A stretch of DNA of 64,000 nucleotides from Isoetes taiwanensis (lineage: Eukaryota > Streptophyta > Lycopodiopsida > Isoetales > Isoetaceae). A model generated the notes under the pieces. The model did not search any database and was not told the DNA's origin. It saw only the letters and a program-made list of their open reading frames with translations. Numbering within the stretch: position 1 is the first letter of the stretch; each line of letters begins with the position of its first letter. Shown one piece after another: positions 35,771 to 47,211 of the stretch. Position numbers and translations under genes: made by a program. Location of the stretch: assembly GCA_021234155.1 (NCBI GenBank), contig JAJEKV010000112.1:2700019-2764018 (forward strand), in the 5' to 3' direction.

Positions 35771-37251
35771 TATGGCCTGGTTTAGCATTACTTCTCGTCT
35801 TATTAACACTTGCTTCCTGCTTCCTACTAGCATGAGATCCCATGTTCCTAAGAACACCGGCTCGCTCTCATATTAATCAACACATTGAAAGATGCCTCTA
35901 CATGGCAAATGTCTAGCAGAGCATTCTCTAATGGAATACCTTGGAGTGACCCGAGCTTGCAATCCGAAAACATGTACAAAAAAGGTATAAACACAAAAAG
36001 GCAAACATTTAGGCAAATAGAGAAACAATGGATACCACAAAAAGCTTCGCACATCGAGGACATTCCATAGCAGCTATCCTATGTGAGAAAAAAAGGAAGA
36101 CTCATATTCAGGGGGTTTGGTTGGTTGAGCTCATAGCTTTGTCCTAAGAGAGAGGAATTACTATTGACATGGTGTAAAAGAAAATTAAGAGTATAGGCTA
36201 CATATCCACTTTCTTCTGCCTCTCTTTCAAGCCTTTTGCAGGTAGAAACAAACATGAGTTGTTGGAGTAAGATCTTGGACTTGGAATCCACAACATTCTA
36301 ATGTACAACTCATATTGCAGTCTCAAATAGCTTAGGGACTATTGGATCACCTCGTGGGGCCCTGTCCCAGTTGGGTGCATCACAAGTTCCCTCGGAACAG
36401 CTAATTCAACAATCCTCGAAAATGGCGCATCAAGAGTACCATTTTCTCTACTAAAACTTAGAATTGCAAAGTCACATGCTAATTAAGTTGAGCATATGAA
36501 GACTTTGGGTACTAGGTTGGTTGAGTCTAGGCTTGCCAAGATATTTTTAACACCCAACACCTGCTAAATCCCTCTTTACATCTCACTTATGAAGCTCATC
36601 GATGGGTATTTTAGCTTAGAAACAATATGGTTAATGATCTAGACTCTTAGAGATGCAAGACCTACTACTACTGGATTCATGATTGGCTCTCGAGATCTTC
36701 CTACTAGAGGCATACTACTCCTTAAACAGTAGAAGCATTTACAAACTTTTACCGATTTAACAAAGATTTAAATACCGAATTCGACACGGAAAAAGAAATT
36801 AAAAAAGAGAAAGAAGCACACACATTTCAGATATCAAAAGAACCCTACATTTTCCAATAATCTAGTTATAAATATCAAGGAGCAGAACCTTAGTCCAAAG
36901 AATAGCACTCAATCCTAATGACACTCGAATGAATGCAAAAGATAGGTTCACCCGAATATGGGCTAGAGATGTCGAGGAAAAGTGTTTGCCTAGTTTCCAA
37001 CATATGCCCTCCCATTATAACTTCACCTTTATGTATTAATGTCGTCCATCATTACATCATCTTATTTACTTATTAAAGTGAACATTAAAAAATGAGCATC
37101 ATGGGGGTTATCAACCTCCGAGGTTGATATAGGGTCCCTATACAGGACTAGATCACCCTAACGGAGCTAGTCGGACCATGCCTTCTTATCTTCAATTAAA
37201 AAGCAGGACATGAATTAATTCATTAAACCTTAAGCTTATGTGTTTATTTGC

Positions 37252-37405
37252 TTGTCAAATGGTGGTATTCCTATCAAAAATCCCAATCCATACTAGATGG
37301 CTAGTCGCCTATAGATAAATATTATTTTAATGTCCACGAAGACCACACATAGTCACAGAAGTTATGTCAACATAGCTTATTATTTAGTGTGTGGCAAAAG
37401 TGAAA
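37252..37405. repeat. Dispersed repeat, second copy
   Basis: Shorter partner of 35463-35690, about 80-85% alike by eye. Confidence 0.65.
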
Positions 37406-37507
37406 AATGTGCTTGTGCACTGTGGTTTGCCCTTAAATCTGTGTACTGTCCAACCAGGCCCCCAAACTGGCGATGGTGAGCAAGCTCAAAACAAGAAGCA
37501 CGCTCCT

Positions 37508-37816
37508 TCACCTTGCAGCCTTGAATGAAAGGCATCCAACTGCCCATTCAATAACCTTGGTAAAACGACTCCATCTTCTTTGGCACATGGAGAGCCATAT
37601 CTTTTTGTCATCCTTACAGGCTTTCCACATATGTGTATTGACACAAACACGACGTCCCACATGGCAATGTCTAACTATGGGACTAAGAAAAGAAAAGATT
37701 GCACATAGCGAATCCCCGCCCACATCGTCCAATTGCCCTTCTTTAAGGCCGGCTTTACCATACGAGTAAACATTCTGTGCGCCCTTTGTTCTATTTTTCT
37801 CAGAATCATTTATCAT
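37508..37816 (-). pseudogene. F-box domain fragment
   Basis: The minus frame from 37816 contains DSLCAIFSFLSPIVRHCHVG, then RRVCVNTHMWKACKDDKKIW and LSMCQRRW. These fit the helices of a plant F-box domain: an L..IFS.LSP entry, an R.VC middle and a W...C..RW close. It then reaches a short CLSFKA segment and stops. The F-box would bind SKP1 in an SCF ubiquitin ligase. No substrate-binding domain follows, so the gene is truncated. Confidence 0.65.
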
Positions 37817-37941
37817 AGAGTGGCCAACGATCCCTATTTTACTATTCTACTTACTGCATTTAGCATAATCAAGTGAACTTACTCGGATTTAAAAGGAAAA
37901 TTTGCCAAAACTTATTCTTGCCACTTGGAACAGAAACTATA

Positions 37942-38190
37942 AAAACCTGGTGTTTGATGTAGGAAGAAATCCAATTGATCCAAAAATTCGAGGTTTGCGA
38001 ATAAAAATAATCGATTGTGCCCCCTAGAAGAAGAAAATTAGAGAGAACAAATGCAATGCAAGAAATTATAAGAACCTAGTATTTGATGCGCAAAAAATCC
38101 AATTGATCCAAACATTCGAGAAGTTTGCGAGTAAAAAAAATCAATCGCACCTCTTAGAAAAAGAAAATTGGGGAGGACAAGCGCAGGACA
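37942..38190. repeat. About 128-bp imperfect tandem duplication
   Basis: 37942-38062 and 38070-38190 share AATCCAATTGATCCAAA and GAAAATT(A/G)G(A/G)GAG blocks in order. It is older than the other tandem pairs, judged by its divergence. Confidence 0.8.
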
Positions 38191-39385
38191 AAAGCTCTAT
38201 CTATGGCGGCTGCCGCTACACCAACAGCGTCGCCCCGACCAAGAGAAATAAGCACACAACAAAAAGAATAGAGGGCTGGTTTGAAAAACACAGTCCGGCT
38301 ACTTGATGGCCGGATATGACCGTAACAACTCCAAACTCGACCTCCAATGCCAATCGATGGAGCCAACCCATCCTTAACGCTGCCTAACGTAGCTCTTGAA
38401 ATCACCTGGATCGTCCAAACTGGCTCCAGACCCATCTCGGTCATCCAAGCCCAAGACCCCACTATTGGCCCATGAAGGAAAGGGTTTGCTCTTCGGGCAA
38501 CCCAAATCAAGGTGCTACGCATGAGGGGTTGCCTTTTGGGGACCCGAGAGTGTGTTTTCATGTTTCTTGGTTGGTCGTTTCATGTGTGGAGCCTTATTAA
38601 TGTTTTGAGGGGGGGGGGGGACATTTTTGCCTATTTTGTCTTGTTTTGTTTATGAATTGCACATGTATCGAGAAGAAACATCCAAAGTTCAATGCCCAAA
38701 CCAAATAGAATTGACATAATCATGTTCTTTGTCTCAAATGCTCTTTAACCATTCGTGAATAGTGCTTTGGCATTTTTGTACCACAAGAACCATCACCCAA
38801 CAAATGTGCATGGTTAAACTACATTTATTCAATCAGCTTCGATGGTTTAGTCATCGTATTTGGCCGACTAAACCTATTTACTATTTGAATGGAGTTTACC
38901 TCCAAAACTTTGGGCCAGCATAATGCTTATAAATAGCATTAGACACCATTATAGACCATAGGAAACAATTTTTTCAGGTAGTCAGAACTTGCATTCGTAT
39001 GCTTCTAAGCTGTATGTTAGTTGCCACAAGGAATTACAAAAGGTAAAGCATGTTCCTGTGAAGAATCACATTCGCTTTGCAACTACAGAAAATTTGTCAT
39101 TCTATGATATGATTTGAAAATTTTGTGCATGGATGCCACCATCATTTTGGCCCTGGATGTGTGATCTGACACACATGATAGTACCATAAATAATTACAAT
39201 ATTGTAGTCTGGATACTGACTACCAGAGCCAATCTTGCTTTTATATTTATTGGCAGCTCTTTTATAGTATTTTGCAAACCTCAATATATATAGTATATAA
39301 AAACTTGTATTGGCATACCCCACAAACGAGGATCGCTATATATGGTCCAGATCAAGGAATAAAGGGCAAATATGCCTATCCGACA
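38191..39385. other. Spacer with dispersed repeat copy and a G run
   Basis: Holds the partner of the TIM14-upstream repeat (38327-38461) and a run of 12 G at about 38611. No gene is recognised. Confidence 0.45.
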
Positions 39386-39476
39386 GCTCTCGCTGCCCTA
39401 CGTAACCCTCCGCGTGAATATGCACCCAAACCAAAGGGGGTTTTAGGGGGATGTAAATTTAAATGTGTTGGATGTA
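39386..39476. mobile_element. Solo terminal arm of the 14.5-kb MITE family
   Basis: GCTCTCGCTGCCCTACGT, then CACCCAAACCAAAGGGGGTT and the A/T-rich end match the right arm of 14462-14816. The opposite arm is missing. Confidence 0.75.
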
Positions 39477-39741
39477 ATAGTTTGTGTTAATTAATGTTGA
39501 TTGTAGTGACGTGTTGGTTGTTATTATGGTATATATTTATATTAATAAAAAAATTTTGGGGCCTTCGGGCACTAAGGATGGCATAACTTCACGTACCAAT
39601 TTTACAAACACTTATGCAAAAACAAAAGAAATGATCTTAGCAGTAAGAATAATCAAGGATAGCTACATCTTATCTAATAGCATCAAATCACCAATGCAAT
39701 GTTTAGTTACCACACAATGATTGCGACGAAGGTATATGCCA

Positions 39742-40386
39742 TCAATCTAAGCTACGAAGGTACCTATTGCAGGGGTTAACTGTTGCTTGAACAAGGGCGG
39801 CTAACTCAGAAGGGACGGGCATAAAAGAGAATAGAACTTCGTTGATATTTGGCCCTGACAACTCTGCTTGAGTAAACAACTCAAATATTCTGCGTGGATC
39901 TTGAAGCAGAACAAATCGAGATTTGGTTCGGAAGATCCTTTTGAAATGGCCAGGCAAAACTCCAGATCTCAAACACCCCTATTTCCTTGCTCCTTGCAGA
40001 AGCTCTGCACCAACTAGCAACGAAAAGGCAAATTGAGGTTCAAAAGAAAGCAATAAGTTATTATCTGTATGTGCAAGGCCCCCAACTATGGCTCCATATT
40101 CAGTTGGCTTTCTGCAGCTACTACTGCAAATTTTGAACAATTCAGATATCCAAGAATTTGAAGAAGAAGAGGAGTTATGGTCACGCGCACCTCCTTGGTT
40201 TGTTTGCTGACCTCCTTGGCACAGATCTGGGTCAGTGTACCATAGAACCCTAAATAGAGGCACAGATGCAAAGAACCCTAAAATACATAACTCGACCCCT
40301 GCATGCTTAAATTTGGAATAATATTGAATATTCATAGGTGACCATTGAAAAGTACCACAAAAATCAAGGATCCAGAAAGGGCGCAC
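39742..40386 (-). pseudogene. Unrecognised 213-codon frame with one stop
   Basis: Two open frames in the same register (40386-39979 and 39972-39742) are separated by a single TAG. The product includes AIVGGLAHTDNNLLLSFEPQ, FKRIFRTKSRFVLLQDPRRI and LSGPNINEVLFSF. These have normal amino-acid composition and look protein-like rather than random, but I do not recognise the family. A CATACAAAAACA repeat (40383-40500) abuts its 5' end, which may have cut it off from its start. Confidence 0.35.
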
Positions 40387-40500
40387 TCTAGAAATACTAT
40401 TTAGTACACCTCATCAAATACAGCACCGAAATCATAGAAAAACCTTAGTAAAAATCATACAAAAACATAAAAAAAAAACTCTATTATTATGCTAGATATT
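40383..40500. repeat. Dispersed repeat, copy 2 (partner 16640-16756)
   Basis: See the partner at 16640. Blocks are colinear with moderate divergence. Confidence 0.65.
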
Positions 40501-40592
40501 ACAGGAACATCATGTTTATCTTCAGTGTTCTTAAATAACATTCAAGGCAAAGGTTTTTAGATTTAATCCGCTTTTTCATTTGCTACTTGCAG

Positions 40593-41263
40593 GAACTGAA
40601 ATTACGCGGTGAGGCTTTCCAACAAGCAACGTCAAAAAAGGCCAGCCAGCTTTTTGAGCAGTGCTTAGCAAGTCTTTGTGGGAAAAGGTAACATACTTCA
40701 TTTTTGCACTTCCTCTTCTTTATGTATATGGAAGGTTATATGTTCAAGCATATTAAATAAATGATGCTCAAGAGGAGCAAGCCGTATCATGTTACGGCGA
40801 AGCTTGATACTAGAGAAACCATTGTGTCTTTATATTTATTGGTAGCATTGAATGGCATCATATTGCTAGATTGGCTAAGATGATCATTTATTTGAAGATT
40901 GCATTACAATATATATTATTCCTATGGATTCTTCTTTTGCGACACATGGGAGGATTTCACTTGCACAAAATCCGCTTGGAAGTTGCTAAAATCTAGAGAT
41001 ACCTATCCAAATTTTCTCCACTATTGTTTTCTCAAACAGTTGTACATTAGGTAATCCAGACTATGACACATGTTAATGTAATTTAAAGATTTAAAGGTTG
41101 TGGTGATATCTTTGCTTCTAGGTAGCTTCTGGTGGAATAAGAGGCTTGTTGACTTGGGTTTGAATCTTTTAAATGGCTATACCTAATGCTCATGGATTCA
41201 TGATACTAATGCAGGAATACAAGTGAATTGGACTTCGCTGAAGCCATATTTGGGACAGTAAAG
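40593..41263 (+). pseudogene. Two exon-like segments of an unrecognised protein
   Basis: 40593-40687 follows a TTGCAG acceptor and encodes ELKLRGEAFQQATSKKASQL and FEQCLASLCGK, ending in a GTAACA donor. 41215-41263 follows GCAG in the matching phase and encodes NTSELDFAEAIFGTVK, ending in GTGTTA. The phases agree across the junction (split Arg codon), which supports genuine exons. A CAPCNGSG stretch at about 41287-41310 resembles a DnaJ-type zinc-finger CxxCxGxG motif but is not clearly joined. Tandem repeats interrupt the region just downstream, so I treat it as a gene relic. Confidence 0.4.
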
Positions 41264-41284
41264 GTGTTATTGTGCATCGGATGG

Positions 41285-41389
41285 TGACCTGTGCACCATG
41301 CAATGGAAGTGGTGCAAAATTTATCATTCACAACAAATGACCTGTGCACCATGCAATGGCATTTATCATGCACAACAAATGTGGATTTA
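41285..41389. repeat. 53-bp tandem duplication
   Basis: TGACCTGTGCACCATGCAATGG starts both units (41285 and 41338), each followed by ATTTATCAT(T/G)CACAACAAAT. Confidence 0.85.
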
Positions 41390-41519
41390 TGCTCTAGATA
41401 TCTAAAACCTTTTATCTTAACATATATAATGATTGGCGGGCAGATTCTTCTGGAATATTCTTTAAGATTCTTACCTTAAATTTTGACACGTTAACAAATG
41501 TTGTGCGCAACACTCCTTC

Positions 41520-41590
41520 ATAAAATTTTTTGACACGTTTCAGCTATCAGGACCCAGACTTTTAACCATAAAATTTTTTGACACGTTTCA
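41520..41590. repeat. Repeated ATAAAATTTTTTGACACGTTTCA
   Basis: A 23-bp word present at 41520-41542 and 41568-41590, 48 bp apart. Confidence 0.85.
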
Positions 41591-41610
41591 ATATCGACCC
41601 CACCCGGCCG

Positions 41611-41768
41611 AGCCGAGATTGAAGCTGTTGAATCTCGGGGCCCGGCATCAATGTAGCGAATTTAGAAAGATAGCCAGTAGCCAGGATTGAAGCTGTTGAA
41701 TCTCCGGATGGCATCAATGTAGCAAATTTAGAAAGATAGCCAGTAGCCAGGATTGAAGCTGTTGTTGT
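41611..41768. repeat. About 67-bp unit, 2.3 tandem copies
   Basis: GATTGAAGCTGTTGAATCT begins copies at 41617, 41685 and (truncated) 41751. Units include GGCATCAATGTAGC(G/A)AATTTAG. Confidence 0.9.
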
Positions 41769-42544
41769 GAAGTTTAGCAGAATCCACCTTTCGACCCTCA
41801 GGTGAACTGATCTTCTATTTCCTTATCCTATTGTATTCTGTTCAAAAAATCTACCTATTTGCTTTTTGCGCATCAACTGAATAGAGCAGTTTGAAAAGCA
41901 GTTTGAAAGAATTGCAGTCTGGTGAGTCCCCTTTTTGGCCTTTGTTCACGCTCGTGAAGAGTCCTGCACGAGAAACACTCCCCTGGTTTTTCCACTCTTT
42001 CTTCTTTCTAGTCGGAAGTTGGATGAACAGACTAATTTAACTAACTGCTCACGAGAACAGAGATTTCTGCAATTCAACCTGTTCGGAACACCATCGGAAG
42101 CTCCTGCACCTTCACTTCTGTTTTTCCGGAAGAGATCCGGAATTAACCTTCTGATGATCCGAATCAAATCAGGACTAACTGCCGATCCAGATAGAATCCG
42201 GATATGTTCCACCTCAGACGATTTGGTTACAGCCTGGGTCTGCCCTTTTCGTGCTTCCCTTTTTCCTTTAAAACATCTGCTCGATATCTTTTCTAATAAT
42301 ACGTGTCACAATTCTTTTTATACTACATGTCTAACTTCGTAACAAGTGTTTAACTAAAAATAGGGATAACCTAGAAACATTTGCGCAGACTCAATCAGAA
42401 ACTTTCGAAATTCGGGCAAATCCCAGCCATACAACATAGTGATGAAAAATCGTGCAGGCATGATTGGCTTGATTTGTAGATAATACCCGAGTCGTTAGGG
42501 TCACAAGCAGTCCAATGAAGAAATTAATTTTCCTTTTATAGAAA

Positions 42545-42600
42545 GCTAACATATAGGACTTGAATCTACCTACCAATGGTCTTACCACACCGAACATGTC
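42545..42600 (-). mobile_element. SINE-like tRNA-derived fragment, copy 1
   Basis: The minus strand reads GGTAGGTAGATTCAAGTCCTATATG. It matches the B-box region of the copy at 43.07 kb with one change. Confidence 0.4.
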
Positions 42601-43039
42601 GGCGGGAATGTGGTAACAATGCATCCGGCGAAATGGAAATATTGTTCCGTGTTATGGAAGGAGGATGGCCGGACTATGCCCAAAAACAAGGGTTATGTTT
42701 TTTCGTGGAGATTCGTTTCATAATAATGGCTGATGATTAGTATTTGTCGCACAAGTTGGCTTGTGGCCAAGGACTAATATAAGATAACATGTGAAAGGCT
42801 AACGATTACAAACGATATCTTGGACATAAAGAGGTTATTAACAAAAGAGTGGGTTATTTTGATCAGAAAAGAACAAAGAGTTTTGTTTTGATTTCCCGTT
42901 GAACTATAAAGGAAGGGCTTCCTTACACGCGCTACTAAATACAGGGTAGTAAAGTGCATACTATTTTAGTCGAGCCAATTGTAGTAAAGTGCATACTATT
43001 TTAGTCGAAATTTTTTGACATCCTCCTGAGATAAATGTG

Positions 43040-43110
43040 AATTATGGCCTAGAGATAATCTTGATAGATAGGTAGATTCGAGTCCTATATGGCAGTGATT
43101 GGTCTAGTGG
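43040..43110 (+). mobile_element. SINE-like tRNA-derived fragment, copy 2
   Basis: ATGGCCTAGAGATAATC (A-box-like) is followed by GATTCGAGTCC (B box). Together with 42545-42600 on the other strand it indicates a small dispersed pol III-type family. Confidence 0.45.
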
Positions 43111-43350
43111 CCCCATGCAATTCCTGCAAAGTATGTAATGATGATAGTGGGTTTTTAAACAGGTTGATCTTAAAAAGCCAGAAGATTGACTTCCGAAAAC
43201 GTTCTGGGTCATTCAACATCATACAACTACAAATTGGGGTTTCTGCCTCCATGCATCCGAAACCCCAATGCATGGTTTGCCCATGATGCTGCCTCCATAC
43301 CATTGAAGCCTGAAAGCACTTGGGCTTAGATTTAGTATTTGCAAATCAAC

Positions 43351-43530
43351 CATGCAATTTATTTTTAACATTCAAAGTCTATATGCAGAAGGCAAGGGGA
43401 AGATGTGAAAAGTTTAATCTAAGAATAATTACGTAATTTTGATTACCATCCATGTTCAAGACATTTTTGACACGAAATCTTGAGGACATGCATGTTCTTT
43501 CACATCTCAAGCCGCGATAAATTTCTTGTA
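43351..43530. repeat. Dispersed repeat ending in a half CACTA-like foldback
   Basis: A shorter copy of 23099-23400 that ends directly in GCCGCGATAAATTTCTTGTA (43511-43530), the right arm of the micro-foldbacks. This suggests repeat and foldback arms belong to one element family. Confidence 0.75.
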
Positions 43531-44606
43531 TGTATAAGAATTAGAGGCATGGATTTCCATCCACATTAAATCCATCAAATACAATTTGCTAAAGTTGACA
43601 TTGTTGCTGAATGCCCCAAAATTCCATATAAGTTCAACATCAAATATAATACACATGGATCTACAATGCTCTAGGCGTAGCTAATTTGTTGATATGCTCT
43701 CCTTGCAATATAACTCTATAGGCGCTCTTTGAAAGAGAGATAGCTCTATATGTTTAAGCCTCTAAATTAGTTTGTATAAAGGCTTCTTGATACAACGAAA
43801 TCCATACATAGATTTCAACATTTTTGCAATCTAGAGAGCTCTTGCTAGGCTTCTTTTGTTCATAGAACAGAATTTTCTAATGCAACAATGTCACATCCAT
43901 TAGCATACCTAATGTAAAGTCCATCTTGTTGGCTCAAGACAATCTCTTGGCAGTTCTTTCATTGAGTCTGTTTTAAATTCATTTGCAATGCTCTTGATAT
44001 GGACTTGGCATATCAGTAGACTACATCTTAAGCAGTGCCATTGCTGTTGTAGACATATAACCAAGATCCAGAACGGCTACCTAGGTTATCAAAGTAAATT
44101 GAGCAACTTCTATGTAAACATCTGCATCTGTTTCATGTTAGGTTCATAACTATTATCAAATCACATGGAAAATGAAGATATAAATACATTATTCATCTCT
44201 TTATACTTGGAATCGGTAATACCTCGCAATGGGTAGTGTTACTTGTCATAAAAGAGAGATTCAATAGCATGCAATATACAATAACAATTACGATGAAGCA
44301 TAGTTGTAAGAGTCCTATGCTGATCAAATGGTATAAATGTTGGCTACCTCTAAATCCATCACATAATTACAATGAACAATCATTCCTTCAAAAGAATAAT
44401 GAAGCTAGACCCCTAAGTCCAAACGTTCTAGGACTGATATATTGACATGTAGAGCCTGAGGTAAGAGGATAACATATCTTATAATCCTTCTCACCAAGAA
44501 TCATTTAATGCTCGTCCATAATTCAAGGCAGAGGAAATTGAAGTTTGAAAGAGACTCAGAGAATACAAAACAGAAAATAAAAAGGCATCTTTAGGTAGAG
44601 CGTCTC

Positions 44607-45270
44607 TTTGTCAATAACCGTTCCAAGCAATCTTAACTTCTAAAGCTAGATACTTCATTATGCATGTCGTTACTTCATACTGAATTAAATTCTTAGAATT
44701 GTGGCATCATGACCTGCTATGCAACCTATCTTAGACTTGAGAAAGCTTGTTGTTCTTCCACAGATATAGGAGGAAAAACATTCAAGATCACTTCATATGC
44801 TATTACGTTCAAAATCGAGGCTCATGGAAACTTCCTTGTCATAAATTGCATCTATTGTAGCCATAAACTCTATAAGAGAGCAGGCATTTGATTCCATACA
44901 ACTGCCTTGTTGAAGAGAAATAATCGTATTATAAGTCCTCTAGCTAAGATGCACCTGCTTGCAGCATATGGAACTTGTGAAAATGAAAAACAAAAGAGCA
45001 TCTTTAGAATAGCGGCGTGACGTTAAAATACTAAAGAATAGGGCATCTATGCTTTGTCAATAACTGCTCCAAGCAACCTTAACCATTCTGAAGCTAGATA
45101 TTTCAATATGCATGCCGCTACTTCATAATAAATCAAATTTTAAGAATCGTAGTGTTTTGCTAGTCCTAGAGAAACATCCTTTGATTACCTGATGCAGTTA
45201 GGTCTGGAGCATCATGACCTACTATGCAGTCTATCTTGGTAACACTTGAGAAAGCTTATGCTCTTCATGC
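44607..45270. repeat. Diverged direct duplication (about 44607-44755 and 45054-45270)
   Basis: Blocks TTTGTCAATAAC, CCAAGCAA, GCTAGATA, ATCATGACCT(G/A)CTATGCA and CTTGAGAAAGCTT occur in order in both copies. Confidence 0.7.
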
Positions 45271-45499
45271 CTACAATAAGAGCTTGTATTTTCCAGAATT
45301 CCATCCAACCGTTTGAAGCACTAAATTGATGGGTGCCGCCAGTTTTGTTTTGTATAACTTAGTACTTGAAAGACTCCTCAAAATGCATTGCCAATAAATC
45401 TGCATAATAGAAGAAAATGGTTCAGAGAATCAAAACCCAGGAATCAAAGAAACACAAAAAGGAACAAGCACATGGGTAATGGGCAAGCACTTGTAAACA

Positions 45500-45888
45500 C
45501 TTTCATAGTTGCTCTTCTTTCTAGCAACATCACGGGCACTCAAGCTGCCAGGCATACCGACCTGTTTCCAGTACATACAAACCATTCGAATTAGATATTT
45601 GACAGTGATTTGATAAACCCTTTTAAGCTACTGCCATTGTTCCTCATGTCTCATATTGCTGGCACCCACAGACATTCCCTATGTGGCTGTGGAGACAATT
45701 CTGCTTACACAAAAAAATATGAATCACTATTAAAATCAACTTCCTTGTCCAGAAACGACATGCAATTAGAAATGCATAACCATCAAGATCAAATCTTAAA
45801 ATGCTAACTGAATAGAGAGGATATTCTGACCCCTAAATGTAAAGGCTTCTTCGCCTATTTCATTCACAGGAATTGCATCCTCAGCCAT
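45500..45888 (-). CDS. Exon-like segments of an unrecognised gene divergent from VID27
   Basis: An ATG at 45888 opens MAEDAIPVNEIGEEAFTFR, followed by a possible donor. Farther along, after an AACAG acceptor at 45562, there is VGMPGSLSARDVARKKSNYE. Both stretches are protein-like. I do not recognise the family, and the phase across the obvious donor does not fit without an alternative site. The first exon is part of the segment duplicated beside VID27: a second copy of the ATG exon (about 47273) has lost the donor. Confidence 0.3.
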
Positions 45889-46304
45889 TTTGATGCTCGA
45901 TTTTTTGCTTCATTCTATTCTATTCTACATTCATCATTTATTCTGGAGCTCTAAATCAAAAGACTCCTCATGTAGCTGTCTTGCCAGTTAGGCGGTTCAA
46001 ACATCGTGCCGACCCAACCAACATGGTGGCCAAGCGGTTTATCGGCAACAACCAGTTTTTGGGATTTTTTGGTATATTCTAGGCATATTCTAACATATAC
46101 TTAGAATATATCAAAAACCCACATGAGCGAGGGTTTACACCCTAGGACCCAGAAACTATGTGGATGAAAAATAGAAAGCACATGTTGGACGGATGGGATG
46201 TTATTTTCCCTCATCCAAGGAGGAAATACTGCTGAGCGGAGTGCTCATTAAGTGGCAAAATGCGAATGGCCCTACCCTAAATTTGGCAACCGACATAAAA
46301 ATAG
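45828..46304. repeat. Duplicated promoter segment, distal copy
   Basis: About 477 bp, matching 47212-47686 with roughly 85-90% identity by eye. It includes the minus ATG exon (MAED.IPV..IGE), TTCTATTCTAT repeats, and CATATTCTA(G)GCATATTC blocks. Confidence 0.88.
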
Positions 46305-47211
46305 AGTGTCCCACCCTATCCCTCTAACCTTGTCTGCTACGTGGCAGGCATTCTTTCCCAGAATCACTCGATTCTTAACTCAATTCTCAAGGAGTCACTC
46401 ATTCTCAAAGATTTTTTATGTGTGTATTTTTTTGCGGTTGATCGGGGCCAAATCGAGATAATCATTACAGATTTACACAGGTAAGTTCACATAATCATGA
46501 GACTTTTGCATTCATCAAACTTTTCAGATCCATTAAACAAGTGCCATAGCTACTACTTGGTTGCAAAGATAAGGATAGCTAAAAAAGAATAGACTTCAGG
46601 ATGCTTCCAAAACCCATTCGAAATCTTGAACTCCACAAAACATAAGGTTGTCTTGTTCTTGCTCTCTGCATGTATCCTATAAAGCTACTGCCAGGAACAC
46701 TCAGTGCGAAGACCCCAAAACTGACTCTGCTACAAAAAAAGCAGGGACTGCCTAGGAGATAAGCCAAGATTTGCAACTAAAAAAGCCAAGATTTCGAACC
46801 TATCTCCTCCAAATCCTCTGCATCCCCTAAAGATCTCCCTGACCTGCATATATGCAAAAACACACCATTAAATACAAAGACTACATGCAAACACAGAAAA
46901 AATCATAAAACCTAACCAAGTAAGTCGTCCTAGGAACAAAATAGTGGTCCATGGGAAGAAAACGGTCGTTCTAGCACTCTGAATACCCGAATATGTGAAG
47001 AAAATAAGAAAACCTCCAAGAATCTCCGCTTAAAGACCATCAACGACCTCCAAGAACAGTGGCGCTTCACCTAAAAACTATATCAAATTGATGCCATAGC
47101 CAAGGCACTCCAGAAAAGCTCAAGAACGACGCCATCGCCGTAAGCAAGCCGCTGAGCGCCAAGAGGACGCCATACCTAGAGCTCGTCGCAAACAGAAAGA
47201 AACAAAAATGC

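Larger units (their letters stand above)
31431..37507. other. 6-kb spacer, no gene recognised
   Basis: Contains a poly(A)/poly(T) junction at 32850-32882, a (TATTC)n microsatellite at 35520-35543, and repeat copies listed separately. The 132-codon frame at 34826 and others have no known domain. Its first 100-200 bp must hold the PACRG promoter. Confidence 0.4.
41769..45550. other. Spacer with SINE heads and duplications; no gene recognised
   Basis: Holds the SINE-like pair near 42.55 and 43.07 kb, the partner of the 23.1-kb repeat, and the 44.6/45.05-kb duplication. A 135-codon plus frame at 41935 has no known domain. Confidence 0.4.

Noticed and set aside
42545-43110. Functional tRNA genes
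   Set aside because: B boxes are present but no cloverleaf with paired acceptor stem can be drawn.
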